Shown piece after piece: positions 15,115 to 23,878 of a stretch of DNA of 25,526 nt. The stretch is taken from assembly GCA_045656005.1 (NCBI GenBank), contig JAZOQG010000049.1:1-25526 (forward strand). Direction: 5' to 3'. The stretch's first letter is position 1, and every line of letters begins with the position of its first letter. The translations under genes and the position numbers were made by a program. The DNA comes from JAZNQN01 sp045656005 (lineage in GTDB: Bacteria > Bacillota > Clostridia > UMGS1883 > UMGS1540). The notes below the pieces were generated by a model. The model was not told where the DNA came from. It saw nothing but the letters and a program-made list of their open reading frames with translations, and did no database searches.

Positions 15115-16089
15115 ATGAACAGCAATTTATACGAAGAAGTAAACAGGCAATTTAATATCCGTAAAGAACAAAAGAAAAATGAATATAAAACGAGAGTTGA
15201 AACTGTTTATGAAAAAGTTCCGAGAATAAGAGAGCTTGATGAAAGTGTTTCGAAAATGGTTTTTGAAATGTTTTCAAAGGCTGCCGGAGGAGCGGATTGC
15301 GATGCGGTTGTGGAAAGTTTTTCCGAAAAACTTAAGGAAATGAAGGAAGAAAAAATTTCACTTCTCCTTCAAAACGGATTTAAAAGTGACTATCTTTCGG
15401 AAATATATAACTGCAAAAAGTGCTCTGATACGGGCGTTTATAACGGAAAACAATGCGAGTGTTACAAAAAACTTTTAACGGCAGAGCTTTTAAAATATTC
15501 AAATCTTGGAAAGGTGCTCTCTGCACAGACTTTCGGAAAGTTTGACATAATGCTTTATGATGATAGGAAAGTCGGCGGCGAGCCTTCGCCGAGGCAGCAG
15601 ATGACGGAGATTTTATCCGCCTGCAAAAAGTTTGCATCGAGCTTTCCAAAGGTGCAGAAAAACCTTTTATTCTATGGCGGTGCAGGACTTGGGAAAACAT
15701 ACATGTCCTCTGCCATTGCAAACGAAGTAATCAAAAAGGGAAACACGGTGATATACCAGACTTCGGCTGATATTTTTGCTGTTTTGGAAGATGCAAAGTT
15801 TGGAAGGGCAAGCGAGAAAGACCGCGAAATGATTGAAAAAATTTATGATGTTGATTTGCTGATTATTGACGATTTGGGAACTGAATATCGTTCACCTCAC
15901 ATGGATGCGGAATTTTTCAGAATTTTAAATTCCCGTATTTTAAGCGGTAAAAGCATAATAATGAGCACGAACTTTACTTTGGCACAGCTTAAAAAAACTT
16001 ATAGCGAAAGAATATTTTCCCGCATAATAGGTTATTTTAATATTTATAAATTTGCAGGAAAAGATATAAGATGTAAAGATGTATTATAA
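15115..16089 (+). CDS. DnaC/DnaI-like helicase-loader ATPase
   Basis: The 324-residue AAA+ ATPase resembles DnaC/DnaI-type loaders. An N-terminal helical region is followed by a CxxC-x10-CxC cluster (Cys100, 103, 114, 116), probably zinc-binding as in DnaI. Walker A is GGAGLGKT at 188-195, Walker B DLLIIDDLGTE near 247-257, a sensor-like STNFT near 284, and conserved Arg299/Arg303. The ATG directly follows the dnaD-domain stop, with AGGAGA at 15104-15109 as ribosome-binding site. IstB-type transposition helpers share the ATPase core, but the zinc cluster, the dnaD neighbour and the absence of a transposase argue for a replication loader. Confidence 0.9.
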   Translation: MNSNLYEEVNRQFNIRKEQKKNEYKTRVETVYEKVPRIRELDESVSKMVFEMFSKAAGGADCDAVVESFSEKLKEMKEEKISLLLQNGFKSDYLSEIYNCKKCSDTGVYNGKQCECYKKLLTAELLKYSNLGKVLSAQTFGKFDIMLYDDRKVGGEPSPRQQMTEILSACKKFASSFPKVQKNLLFYGGAGLGKTYMSSAIANEVIKKGNTVIYQTSADIFAVLEDAKFGRASEKDREMIEKIYDVDLLIIDDLGTEYRSPHMDAEFFRILNSRILSGKSIIMSTNFTLAQLKKTYSERIFSRIIGYFNIYKFAGKDIRCKDVL

Positions 16090-16108
16090 TTTTTGAAGGA
16101 ATGACGAT

Positions 16109-17467
16109 ATGAATAAGAAACTTGAAGAATTTAAAAAGTATATCAAAGGAAAACATGTACTTCTCTTAGGAGTTGGAGTGAGCAACAAGCCACTTATCAA
16201 AATGCTTTTGTCATATGGTGCGCGCGTTACGGGATGTGACAAAAATCAAAAGGCGGCAAGTGGTTTTTTTGAAGAAATGAAAATGGGTGCATCTTTTGTG
16301 CTTGGCGAAAATTATCTTGACAATCTTGATGCTGATATTATTTTCAAAACCCCCGGTATAAGGGAAGATATTCCTGAGCTTCGTGAGGCAAAAAGACAGG
16401 GCACTATAGTAACAAACGAAATGGAAGTGTTTTTCGAGCTTTGCCCTTGCAAAATTATTGCAGTTACAGGCAGTGACGGAAAAACAACTACCACAACACT
16501 TATACATAACATTCTGACAAAGAGCGGGAAGTGTTGCCATCTTGGCGGAAACATTGGAAAGCCGCTTCTTCCCGAAATTGAAAACATAAAAGAAGACGAC
16601 ATTGCAGTAGTAGAACTTTCAAGCTTTCAGCTCATGTCCATGAAAAAGAGCCCTGACATTGCTGTAATTACCAATATTACACCCAACCATCTTGATGTTC
16701 ACAAAAGCATGGAAGAATATGTTGAGGCAAAGAAAAATGTGTTTAAGTACCAAAGCGAAGACGGTCTTCTCGTATTAAATCAGAAAAATGATATAACTGC
16801 GTCATTTAAAGGCAAGGCTCCCTCTAAAACTGTGTTCTTTGGCGGAGAGGAAAGCGAAATAAGACAAGACGGCAATTTTATATACTATGGAAGCGACCCT
16901 ATTTTAGATGTAAATGACATTTTAATTCCAGGGGCACACAACGTTGAAAACTTTATGGCGGCAATAGGCGCAGTTTATGACATTGTTGACAAGGACAGTA
17001 TTTACGAGGTTGCAAAAACTTTTAAAGGTGTTGAGCACAGAATTGAGTTTGTAAAGGAAATTGACGGGGTAAGATTTTATAACGATTCCATTGCATCAAG
17101 TCCTACAAGAGCAAGAGCGGGTCTTCATGCGTTTGACAAAAAGGTTATCCTTATTGCAGGCGGTTATGACAAAAAAATTCCTTTTGACGATTTTGGATAT
17201 GACATAAAAGAAAGAGTTAAAAGGCTTTATCTTATCGGAGACACAGCTCCGAAAATTAAAGAGGCAGTTTTAAAAGCCTGCGGAGGACAGAAACTTATTC
17301 CTATAATAACACAGTATACGACTATGGAAAGTGTTGTTAAGGAAGCATACATGAGTGCGCAGGCAGGTGACATTGTTTTGCTTTCTCCTGCGTGTGCAAG
17401 TTTTGATATGTATTCTAATTTTGAAGAACGAGGTAAAAAATTTAAGGAGCTTGTTAAAAAGCTTTAA
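16109..17467 (+). CDS. murD: UDP-N-acetylmuramoylalanine-D-glutamate ligase
   Basis: This 452-residue Mur ligase adds D-glutamate to UDP-MurNAc-L-Ala in the cytoplasm. It shows the N-terminal Rossmann-like HVLLLGVGVSNKPL, the ATP P-loop VTGSDGKTTTTT at residues 119-130, HLGGNIGKPLL, the ELSSFQL signature, NITPNHLDVH, and the C-terminal YNDSIASSPTRARAGL. Length matches MurD. A GAAGGA site lies 8 bases before the ATG. It is the first of three cell-wall precursor genes in this run (with murA and murB). Identification as MurD rather than MurC/E/F rests on the ELSSFQ and NDS-x-A-(S/T)xP patterns. Confidence 0.95.
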   Translation: MNKKLEEFKKYIKGKHVLLLGVGVSNKPLIKMLLSYGARVTGCDKNQKAASGFFEEMKMGASFVLGENYLDNLDADIIFKTPGIREDIPELREAKRQGTIVTNEMEVFFELCPCKIIAVTGSDGKTTTTTLIHNILTKSGKCCHLGGNIGKPLLPEIENIKEDDIAVVELSSFQLMSMKKSPDIAVITNITPNHLDVHKSMEEYVEAKKNVFKYQSEDGLLVLNQKNDITASFKGKAPSKTVFFGGEESEIRQDGNFIYYGSDPILDVNDILIPGAHNVENFMAAIGAVYDIVDKDSIYEVAKTFKGVEHRIEFVKEIDGVRFYNDSIASSPTRARAGLHAFDKKVILIAGGYDKKIPFDDFGYDIKERVKRLYLIGDTAPKIKEAVLKACGGQKLIPIITQYTTMESVVKEAYMSAQAGDIVLLSPACASFDMYSNFEERGKKFKELVKKL

Positions 17468-17482
17468 GATTTTAAATTTAAA

Positions 17483-18475
17483 ATGGAAACAGAAAAAATA
17501 TTAAAAGAACTTTGTGTCCAGGGTGGTTTTTCGGGATATGAAGACGATTATCTTGATAAATTTGATGCCCTTATGGCTCCTTTTGCCGAGAAAAAAGGGA
17601 CAGATACTCTTGGCAGCAGATGGTACTTAAGACGCGGAAAAGGTGACAAAACCTTGATGGTTGAAGCTCATGCTGACAAAATAGCTCTTATGGTATCGCA
17701 CATAACAGATGACGGTTTTCTTCTTTTTTCTCAGGTTGGAGGATTTGACAAAAAGATTTTGCCTGCAAGCCATGTGACCGTTTTCGGAAAAGAAAAGATC
17801 ACGGGTGTTATCGGAAGTGTTCCGCCTCATCTTCGCAAAAAGCAGACCTTTGAAATGGAAAACCTTTGTGTTGACATTGGAATGTCAGGAGACAGAGCAA
17901 GAGAGCTTGTAAGCATAGGTGATTTTATTGATTTTAACACAGAGCTTACCCCGCTTTCCTGCGACAAGGTAGCAGGCAGTGCACTTGATGACAGAGCAGG
18001 GCTTGCGGCAATAGTCCGTATGATGCATCTTTTGGGTGACGAGGGAATAAACATAATGGTTGTAGCTTCAACTCAGGAAGAGGTTGGATGCAGAGGGGCG
18101 AAGGTTGCAGCTTATGGAATAAAACCCGATTACTATATTTGCATTGATGTATGTCACGGAGAAACTCCTGACGCTTCTAAAAATGTTTTTCCATGTGGCG
18201 GAGGAAGTGTTATTACAGTAGGACCTAATGTTCAGCCATTTATGTCTGAAAAACTTTTAAATATTGCGAAGGAAAAATCAATCCCTTACAAAATAGATGT
18301 TGACAGTGGGGATACGGGAACCAATGCATGGAATGTGCAGATTGTGAGAATGGGAATTCCAACGGCACTTTTGTCAATTCCCACAAGGTATATGCACACT
18401 ATGTACGAGGTTGTATCCACCAAGGATATAGACTACACCGCAAGGCTTTTAGCCGAAGCGGCAAAGAGTTTTTAA
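17483..18475 (+). CDS. M42-family aminopeptidase homologue 1
   Basis: The 330-residue protein is a di-metal M42 (TET-like/glutamyl-aminopeptidase or cellulase M type) exopeptidase. All expected ligands are visible by pattern: His63 and Asp65 in AHAD, Asp169 in ALDDRAG, catalytic Glu199 and ligand Glu200 in TQEEVGCRGA, Asp222, and His305 in YMHT. It should form large cytosolic oligomers that trim peptides, from family knowledge. The ATG lies 15 bases after the murD stop in an AT-only stretch without a clear ribosome-binding site, so translation may depend on coupling. Specificity cannot be told. It is the first of three homologues in tandem. Confidence 0.92.
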   Translation: METEKILKELCVQGGFSGYEDDYLDKFDALMAPFAEKKGTDTLGSRWYLRRGKGDKTLMVEAHADKIALMVSHITDDGFLLFSQVGGFDKKILPASHVTVFGKEKITGVIGSVPPHLRKKQTFEMENLCVDIGMSGDRARELVSIGDFIDFNTELTPLSCDKVAGSALDDRAGLAAIVRMMHLLGDEGINIMVVASTQEEVGCRGAKVAAYGIKPDYYICIDVCHGETPDASKNVFPCGGGSVITVGPNVQPFMSEKLLNIAKEKSIPYKIDVDSGDTGTNAWNVQIVRMGIPTALLSIPTRYMHTMYEVVSTKDIDYTARLLAEAAKSF

Positions 18476-18486
18476 GGAGAAAAAAC

Positions 18487-19473
18487 ATGCTTGAAAAATT
18501 ATGCGCAGCCGCAGGTGTTTCCGGCGGCGAGAGCGAAGTGAGAGAACTTATTTTTGATAATTGCAAATACTACTCTCCATGTGTAGATGTTATGGGAAAT
18601 TTACTCGTTTCTACTAAAGGCAAGGGTAAAAGAATTTTGCTTGCCGCTCACATGGACGAGGTGGGACTTATAATTTCCGGCATTGAAGACAACGGTTTTT
18701 TGAGATTTAAAACTGTTGGCGGAATAGATACGGGAGTTTTAATAGGAAAAAAAGTTTTCATAGGGACGAAAAAAATTCCGGGTATTATTGGAATTAAAGC
18801 TATACATTTACAGAAAAAAGATGAAGAGGCACCAAAAGCTGACGAGCTTTATATTGACATCGGGGCAGACGGCAAGGGTGATGCCGAGAATGTCGTGTCT
18901 TTAGGTGACTATGCGACTTTTGAGCCTGTTTTTAATTTCTTTGGAGATAATCTCCTTGCGGCAAAGGCGCTTGATGACAGAGCAGGCTGCGCTATTTTAC
19001 TTGAAATGATGAAGAGAAACGGCAACAAAAATCTTTGTCTTGCATTTACAGCGCAGGAAGAAGTGGGATGCCGTGGAGCACAGGCGGCGGGCGAATTTTT
19101 CAGACCTGATGTTGCGGTTGTTGTTGAGACAACAATCTGCAATGACGCACATCCTTCGAAGCCTCACGAAACACCTACAAAAATCGGCAAAGGACCTGTT
19201 GTGACTTTTATGGACGGTTCCTCTGTGATTGACAGAGAGGTTATGAACTCCATAACCGAAGTTGCCGATATGCATAAAATACCATGGCAGTTTAAAAAGA
19301 CGAACATGGGAGGGACAGATGCCGGTGCACTTTCAAAAGCGGTTGAGGGTATTCCTACTGCAATTGTTGCACTTCCCTGCAGAAATCTTCATTCTCCCGC
19401 AACAGTAATAAGCAGAGAGGATTATCATAACGCTGTAAAATTATTAGATATGTGGATAAAGGATATAGGATAA
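18487..19473 (+). CDS. M42-family aminopeptidase homologue 2
   Basis: A second M42 peptidase, 328 residues. Key residues are His55 and Asp57 in AAHMDEVG, Asp163 in ALDDRAG, Glu191 and Glu192 in AQEEVGCRGA, a likely ligand Glu214 in VVVETTICND, and His302 in RNLHS, so it looks active. The start is ATG 18487 behind AAGGAGA (18474-18480). The frame stays open far upstream over the end of homologue 1, but that extension is only overlap. The paralogues share the motif order but differ clearly in sequence, so the duplication is not recent. They could form mixed oligomers or handle different peptides (inference). Confidence 0.93.
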   Translation: MLEKLCAAAGVSGGESEVRELIFDNCKYYSPCVDVMGNLLVSTKGKGKRILLAAHMDEVGLIISGIEDNGFLRFKTVGGIDTGVLIGKKVFIGTKKIPGIIGIKAIHLQKKDEEAPKADELYIDIGADGKGDAENVVSLGDYATFEPVFNFFGDNLLAAKALDDRAGCAILLEMMKRNGNKNLCLAFTAQEEVGCRGAQAAGEFFRPDVAVVVETTICNDAHPSKPHETPTKIGKGPVVTFMDGSSVIDREVMNSITEVADMHKIPWQFKKTNMGGTDAGALSKAVEGIPTAIVALPCRNLHSPATVISREDYHNAVKLLDMWIKDIG

Positions 19474-20396
19474 TGAAATTTTTTACTGAAATATCAAAAA
19501 AAATGGCGGCAAGCGGATGTGAAGAAGAAATAAGAAGCTATTTGAAAAGCTGCCTTGAAGGTTTTGAAACTACGACTGATGTTCACGGAAGTCTCATTGC
19601 TCACAAAAAAGGCAAGGGGAAAGCAAAAATGATTGCGGTGTCAATGGACATTCCAACACTTTTTGTAACGCATGTTGAAAAAAACGGATTTGTGAGATTT
19701 TGTTCCAACGGAATAGAAAAAGAAAAGCTTCGCGGCATGCGTGTTCGTTTTTGCGATGGGGCAAAAGGAGTTATATATTCAAAAGACAAGGATGCGGAAA
19801 TTTCAGACATGTACATTGACACGGGGAATGCAAGCGATATTTTAGAGGCTGACCCTGCAATGATTTATTCTCCGCCTGTAAAGACGGGAAACACACTTTC
19901 AGGCTTTGCAATAGGAAATTACGCTTTAATGAGAAGCGTAATTGACGCGGCAAATGCTGCAGAAGATGTTAATTTATATGTTGTATTTCTTGCAAAAACA
20001 GTTGGGAAAAAGCAGTCACCGGCATTTTTGAAGCAGATAAACGAAGAAATTGATGCACTTTATTCCATTGACAAAAGTCCTGCAAGCGACATGCCGGGAA
20101 TAGACAATACTTTCTTAAAGCTCGGTGGCGGTGCAGTTGTAAAGGTTATGGACAAATCAATGATTGCATCGAAAAGGCTTCTGGACAAAGCGGTTTCATT
20201 TTCGGGCAGTGTAAAAATTATGAGAGAGGTTTCAAAGGGAGTTTCCTGCGGCAGCGTACTTCATACTTCCTATGGCGGAATTGAGGGTGTTTCATTTTCT
20301 CTTCCCGTCAGATACGAGGGTGAGGCATGCGAGTGTGTATCTCCTTTCGATATAGACGAGCTTACTAAACTTATTATTAAAAATTTAGAGGTGTGA
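19473..20396 (+). CDS. degenerate M42-peptidase homologue 3, probably non-catalytic
   Basis: The 307-residue product keeps the M42 layout (KKMAASGCEEEIRSYL start, HGSLIAHKKGKGK, then the insert domain, DMYIDTG, and a C-terminal half with LGGGAVVKVMD). However, the catalytic set is gone. The first His is Ser57 (AVSMDIPT), the LDDR segment reads IGNYALMR, the QEEVG segment reads AKTVGKK, and the last His region reads EACECVSP. Asp200 may be the only surviving ligand. The frame is intact with no stops, so it is maintained. The ATG overlaps the previous stop (TAATG), with AAAGGA nine bases before it. A structural or regulatory subunit of an M42 complex is a reasonable inference. Confidence 0.8.
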   Translation: MKFFTEISKKMAASGCEEEIRSYLKSCLEGFETTTDVHGSLIAHKKGKGKAKMIAVSMDIPTLFVTHVEKNGFVRFCSNGIEKEKLRGMRVRFCDGAKGVIYSKDKDAEISDMYIDTGNASDILEADPAMIYSPPVKTGNTLSGFAIGNYALMRSVIDAANAAEDVNLYVVFLAKTVGKKQSPAFLKQINEEIDALYSIDKSPASDMPGIDNTFLKLGGGAVVKVMDKSMIASKRLLDKAVSFSGSVKIMREVSKGVSCGSVLHTSYGGIEGVSFSLPVRYEGEACECVSPFDIDELTKLIIKNLEV

Positions 20397-20399
20397 ATT

Positions 20400-21659
20400 T
20401 TGGAAAAACTTATGATAGAGGGCGGCTATCCGCTCAATGGAAAAGTTCATATCAGCGGCGCGAAAAACGCTGTTGTGGCAATTATACCCGCAGTTTTAAT
20501 GGTTGACGGAGTTTGCAGAATTGAAAATGTTCCGAATATTGATGACGTTTCAGCCATTATTGAAATATTAAAATATCTTGGTGCCGAAGTAAAATGGGTA
20601 GGAAGCGATGTTCTGGAAATTGACGCTTCCACCGTACATAGCTTTATGGCAGATTGTGAGAAGGTTCGTTCCATGCGTGCATCCTACTACCTTTTAGGTG
20701 CACTTTTAGGAAGATTTCACAGGGCACATGTAAGACTTCCAGGCGGATGCAACTTCGGAGAACGCCCCATAGACCAGCATATTAAAGGCTTTGAGGCTAT
20801 GGGTGTTAATGTAAACATTAATTACGATGTTGTAGAAGCAGAAAAAGGAGACAGACTTCGCGGTGCATCAGTTTATCTTGACGTTGTAAGTGTTGGGGCG
20901 ACTATAAACGTTATGCTCGCTGCATGTCTGGCAGAAGGAACAACCACAATAGAAAATGCGGCAAAAGAGCCTCATGTTGTTGACGTTGCAAACTTTTTAA
21001 ATACCATGGGCGGGAAAATCAAGGGTGCAGGAACAGACGTTATAAAAATTCAGGGTGTATCTTCCCTAAAAGGCGGAACTTATAGTATCATACCTGACCA
21101 GATTGAAGCGGGAACTTTTATGATTGCTGCCGCAGTTGCAGGGGGCGATGTACTTGTGGAAAATGTTATTCCAAAGCACATGGATTCGCTTTCCGCAAAA
21201 CTTATGGAAGCGGGGGCAGAAATTATTGAAAATGATGATTCGATAAGAGTTATAAGCAGTGGAAAATTAAAGGGTGTTAATGTTAAAACAATGCCTTATC
21301 CAGGTTTCCCCACAGACCTTCAGCCACAGATTGTAACGCTTTTATCAGTTGCCAGCGGAACGAGTACAGTAATTGAGGGTGTTTGGGAGTCAAGATTTCA
21401 GTATATAGAAGAGCTTCGAAGAATGGGGGCTGACATTGTTGCAACAGGAGACAGAGCAATTATTCATGGTGTTCCATCTTTAAAGGGTGCAAATGTAAAA
21501 GCTACCGACCTTCGTGCGGGTGCGTGTCTTGCCATTGCGGGGATAATAGCAAAAGGAACAACATATGTTCACGAGCTTCGTCACATAGACAGAGGATACG
21601 AAAACCTTGAAGGAAAGCTTTTAGCGCTCGGAGCGAAAGTTAAGAGGGTTTCGGACTGA
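20400..21659 (+). CDS. murA: UDP-N-acetylglucosamine 1-carboxyvinyltransferase
   Basis: The 419-residue enzyme transfers enolpyruvate from PEP to UDP-GlcNAc, the first committed peptidoglycan step. It has SGAKNA (Lys22), the RASYYLLGALLGR stretch, and LPGGCNFGERPIDQH with catalytic Cys117, the residue that fosfomycin modifies in Cys-type MurA. Later motifs FPTDLQPQ, EGVWESRFQYIEELRRMGA and DLRAGACLAIAG complete the family pattern. The start is TTG at 20400, five bases after GAGGTG (20389-20394). The next ATG (20412) is too far from that site and would remove conserved N-terminal residues. It overlaps walJ by one base. Confidence 0.95.
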   Translation: MEKLMIEGGYPLNGKVHISGAKNAVVAIIPAVLMVDGVCRIENVPNIDDVSAIIEILKYLGAEVKWVGSDVLEIDASTVHSFMADCEKVRSMRASYYLLGALLGRFHRAHVRLPGGCNFGERPIDQHIKGFEAMGVNVNINYDVVEAEKGDRLRGASVYLDVVSVGATINVMLAACLAEGTTTIENAAKEPHVVDVANFLNTMGGKIKGAGTDVIKIQGVSSLKGGTYSIIPDQIEAGTFMIAAAVAGGDVLVENVIPKHMDSLSAKLMEAGAEIIENDDSIRVISSGKLKGVNVKTMPYPGFPTDLQPQIVTLLSVASGTSTVIEGVWESRFQYIEELRRMGADIVATGDRAIIHGVPSLKGANVKATDLRAGACLAIAGIIAKGTTYVHELRHIDRGYENLEGKLLALGAKVKRVSD

Positions 21660-22447
21660 TGATAAATGTTTGTTCTTTTTTCAGCGGCAGCAGCGGAAAC
21701 TGCACTTATGTAGAAAGTGAAAAAGGGGCTGTTTTAATAGATGCAGGAGTGTCTATGAAAAGAATTTTTGAAGAAATTTCGCACATAGGCCGTGCTACAG
21801 ACAAAATTAAGGCTCTTTTTGTGACTCACGAGCACAGCGACCATGTAATGAGTGTTGGTGCAATTGCGAGAAAACTGCGCATTCCCGTGTTTGCAACAAA
21901 GCCCACATGGAGAGCGATGTATAAAGGCATTGGAAAAATTGACAGAGAGTTTATAAAGGGTATTGAAGTAGGTGAGAATATAGAGGTGGATGACATGGTA
22001 ATTTCTGCTTTTTCTATTCCTCACGATGCTGCAATGCCTGTTGGCTACAAAATAGAAAGCGGCGGCAAAAAATTTGTTGTTGCAACCGACATAGGAGAAA
22101 TGAGCGAAAATCTTTTTCTTGAATTTTCGGGGGCAGATGCCATTTTACTTGAATCAAATCACGACAGGGAAATGCTTCGCTTAGGTCCTTACCCCTATCC
22201 TTTAAAAGAGAGAATAAGAGGAAAATGCGGTCATCTTTCAAATGAAGAAGCGGCGCTTACTTGCGAAAGACTTGTATCTATTGGAACGAGAAAGATACTT
22301 TTAGGTCATTTAAGCGGTGAAAACAACACGCCTGAAATTGCTTTTTCCGAAGCGGAAAAATGTATATCAAAATGCGGTGCGAAAGTGGGATGCGACGTTT
22401 TCCTTTCTGTGGCAGGTTACGGCGAGAGGGAGCTTATAACTATATGA
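21659..22447 (+). CDS. walJ: metallo-beta-lactamase-fold hydrolase, WalJ/YycJ-like
   Basis: The 262-residue protein is a metal-dependent MBL-fold hydrolase. It opens with FFSGSSGNCTYVE, typical of the WalJ/YycJ group, then LIDAGVS. The metal motif is THEHSDH with His57, His59, Asp61 and His62, and later metal-site residues are in VVATDIGEMSENL and ESNHD. In Bacillus the homologue is encoded with the WalRK wall-homeostasis system, just before rlmH and htrA. Here it also directly precedes rlmH, but no walRK genes are seen. It overlaps murA (TGATG) and rlmH (ATGA) by one and four bases. Nuclease activity has been proposed for the family; the substrate is not settled. Confidence 0.9.
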   Translation: MINVCSFFSGSSGNCTYVESEKGAVLIDAGVSMKRIFEEISHIGRATDKIKALFVTHEHSDHVMSVGAIARKLRIPVFATKPTWRAMYKGIGKIDREFIKGIEVGENIEVDDMVISAFSIPHDAAMPVGYKIESGGKKFVVATDIGEMSENLFLEFSGADAILLESNHDREMLRLGPYPYPLKERIRGKCGHLSNEEAALTCERLVSIGTRKILLGHLSGENNTPEIAFSEAEKCISKCGAKVGCDVFLSVAGYGERELITI

Positions 22448-22917
22448 ACATAAAAATAATTTCGGTTGGAAAGCTAAAGGAAAAATTCTGGCAGGATGCT
22501 GCAAAGGAATACGAAAAAAGGCTTTCGAGATATTGTAAAACTGAAATAATTGAAATTTCTGACAGAAAAAACCCTGACCTTTCAAGCGAAAAGCTTTGCC
22601 TTGAGGTAATGGAAAAGGAAGGGGAGGAAATTTTATCCAAAATTAAGAACGAGTATGTAATAGCCCTCTGCATTGAAGGAAAAAAACTTTCGAGTGAGGC
22701 GCTTGCGGAAAAGGTTGAGGAGATAAAAAATACAAAAGGAGCGGTAACATTTGTTATAGGCGGCTCTTTAGGGCTATCAAAAGAGGTTAAGGATAGAGCT
22801 GATTTTAAGCTCTCTTTCTCTGACATGACTTTTCCTCATGCTATCGCAAAGGTGCTTTTACTTGAGCAGATTTACAGGGCATTTAAAATAAATAGTGGAG
22901 AAAGCTATCATAAGTAG
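22444..22917 (+). CDS. rlmH: 23S rRNA pseudouridine-1915 N3-methyltransferase
   Basis: The 157-residue SPOUT-fold enzyme methylates pseudouridine 1915 in helix 69 of 23S rRNA on the 70S ribosome. It shows the N-terminal IKIISVGKLKEKFW, ALCIEGKKLSSE, the SAM-knot loop VIGGSLGLS (GGSLGL at 106-111), SFSDMTFPHAIAKVLLLEQIYRAF and the C-terminal GESYHK. Length matches RlmH (155-160). The correct start is the ATG at 22444 that overlaps the walJ stop as ATGA. A longer open frame begins at 22360, but the extra residues do not belong to the family. Confidence 0.96.
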   Translation: MNIKIISVGKLKEKFWQDAAKEYEKRLSRYCKTEIIEISDRKNPDLSSEKLCLEVMEKEGEEILSKIKNEYVIALCIEGKKLSSEALAEKVEEIKNTKGAVTFVIGGSLGLSKEVKDRADFKLSFSDMTFPHAIAKVLLLEQIYRAFKINSGESYHK

Positions 22918-22925
22918 GTGAAAAT

Positions 22926-23864
22926 ATGAATACTGAAAAAAAGTTTGTAACATTGGGAAAACTTATAGAAGAATTTAGTCTTGAAGTGCTTTCTGAGGCA
23001 GAAAATCAGAATAATATCGAAATTACAACTGCCGATGTTTTAAGACCCGGTCTTCAGCTTGCATCGGGGTTTTATGAATATTTTGACAAAGGAAGAATAC
23101 TCCTTTACGGTAAGATGGAAAATGCTTATCTTGAAAGCATAACGGTAGAAGAGAGAAGAGAAACCTGCGAAAAGCTATTTTCTCACGGCTCTCCTGCGGT
23201 GATACTTACAAGAGGATACACTCCATCTCGTGAAATGCTGGATACAGCAAATGAAGCAGGCATTCCGCTACTTGGTACAGAAGAAAATACTTCTGATTTT
23301 ATGGCGGCACTCATTGCTTCTCTTAACATTCACTTGGCACCTGAAATTTCAAGGCACGGTGTTTTAGTTGAGGTTTACGGAGAAGGCATACTTATGCTCG
23401 GTGAAAGCGGTGTCGGCAAAAGCGAAACTGCGATTGAGCTTTTAAAAAGAGGTCATCGTCTTGTGGCAGACGATGCGGTTAACATAAAAAAGGTTTCATC
23501 AAAAACTTTGGTAGGTTCTTCTCCTGCCGTTATTAAACATTTTGTTGAAATACGCGGTATAGGAATTGTTGACATACAAAAAATATTTGGTATGGGTGCT
23601 GTTAAAGATACAGAAAAAATTGACCTTATACTAAATCTTGAAATGTGGAAGCAAGGCAAGGAATACGAAAGACTTGGTCTTGACGATGAGTACACAGAAA
23701 TTTTGGGAATTAAAATTCCATCTATAACTGTTCCTGTTAAAACGGGAAGAAATCTTGCGGTTATAGTTGAGGTTGCCGCAATGAACCACAGACAGAAAAA
23801 AATGGGCTACAACGCTGTAAAAGAGCTTAACGAAAGGCTCGTAAGCGAATTTGGAAAAGAGTAA
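22926..23864 (+). CDS. hprK: HPr kinase/phosphorylase
   Basis: The 312-residue bifunctional enzyme phosphorylates and dephosphorylates Ser46 of HPr, the central signal of carbon-catabolite control in Firmicutes. Walker A is GESGVGKS at 159-166, followed by the catalytic-region GHRLVADDAV (Asp182-183) and the HprK signature VEIRGIGIVDIQKIFGMGAV (207-226). The C-terminal NLAVIVEVAAMNHRQKKMGYNA is also typical. It starts 8 bases after rlmH with AGGTGA before the ATG. HPr itself is not in the window. hprK followed closely by murB is a familiar clostridial order; here a ROK kinase is inserted between them. Confidence 0.96.
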   Translation: MNTEKKFVTLGKLIEEFSLEVLSEAENQNNIEITTADVLRPGLQLASGFYEYFDKGRILLYGKMENAYLESITVEERRETCEKLFSHGSPAVILTRGYTPSREMLDTANEAGIPLLGTEENTSDFMAALIASLNIHLAPEISRHGVLVEVYGEGILMLGESGVGKSETAIELLKRGHRLVADDAVNIKKVSSKTLVGSSPAVIKHFVEIRGIGIVDIQKIFGMGAVKDTEKIDLILNLEMWKQGKEYERLGLDDEYTEILGIKIPSITVPVKTGRNLAVIVEVAAMNHRQKKMGYNAVKELNERLVSEFGKE

Positions 23865-23878
23865 GGGAGACATTAGAA

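Noticed and set aside
15115..16089. IstB transposition helper
   Set aside because: The ATPase core is similar, but the Cys cluster, the dnaD-domain neighbour and the lack of an IstA-type transposase favour a replication helicase loader.
18328..18486. N-terminal extension of M42 homologue 2
   Set aside because: It overlaps the end of homologue 1 in another frame and ignores the good AAGGAGA site at 18474-18480.
22360..22443. N-terminal extension of rlmH
   Set aside because: RlmH proteins start at the MNIKIISVGK equivalent; the extension lies in the walJ coding region.
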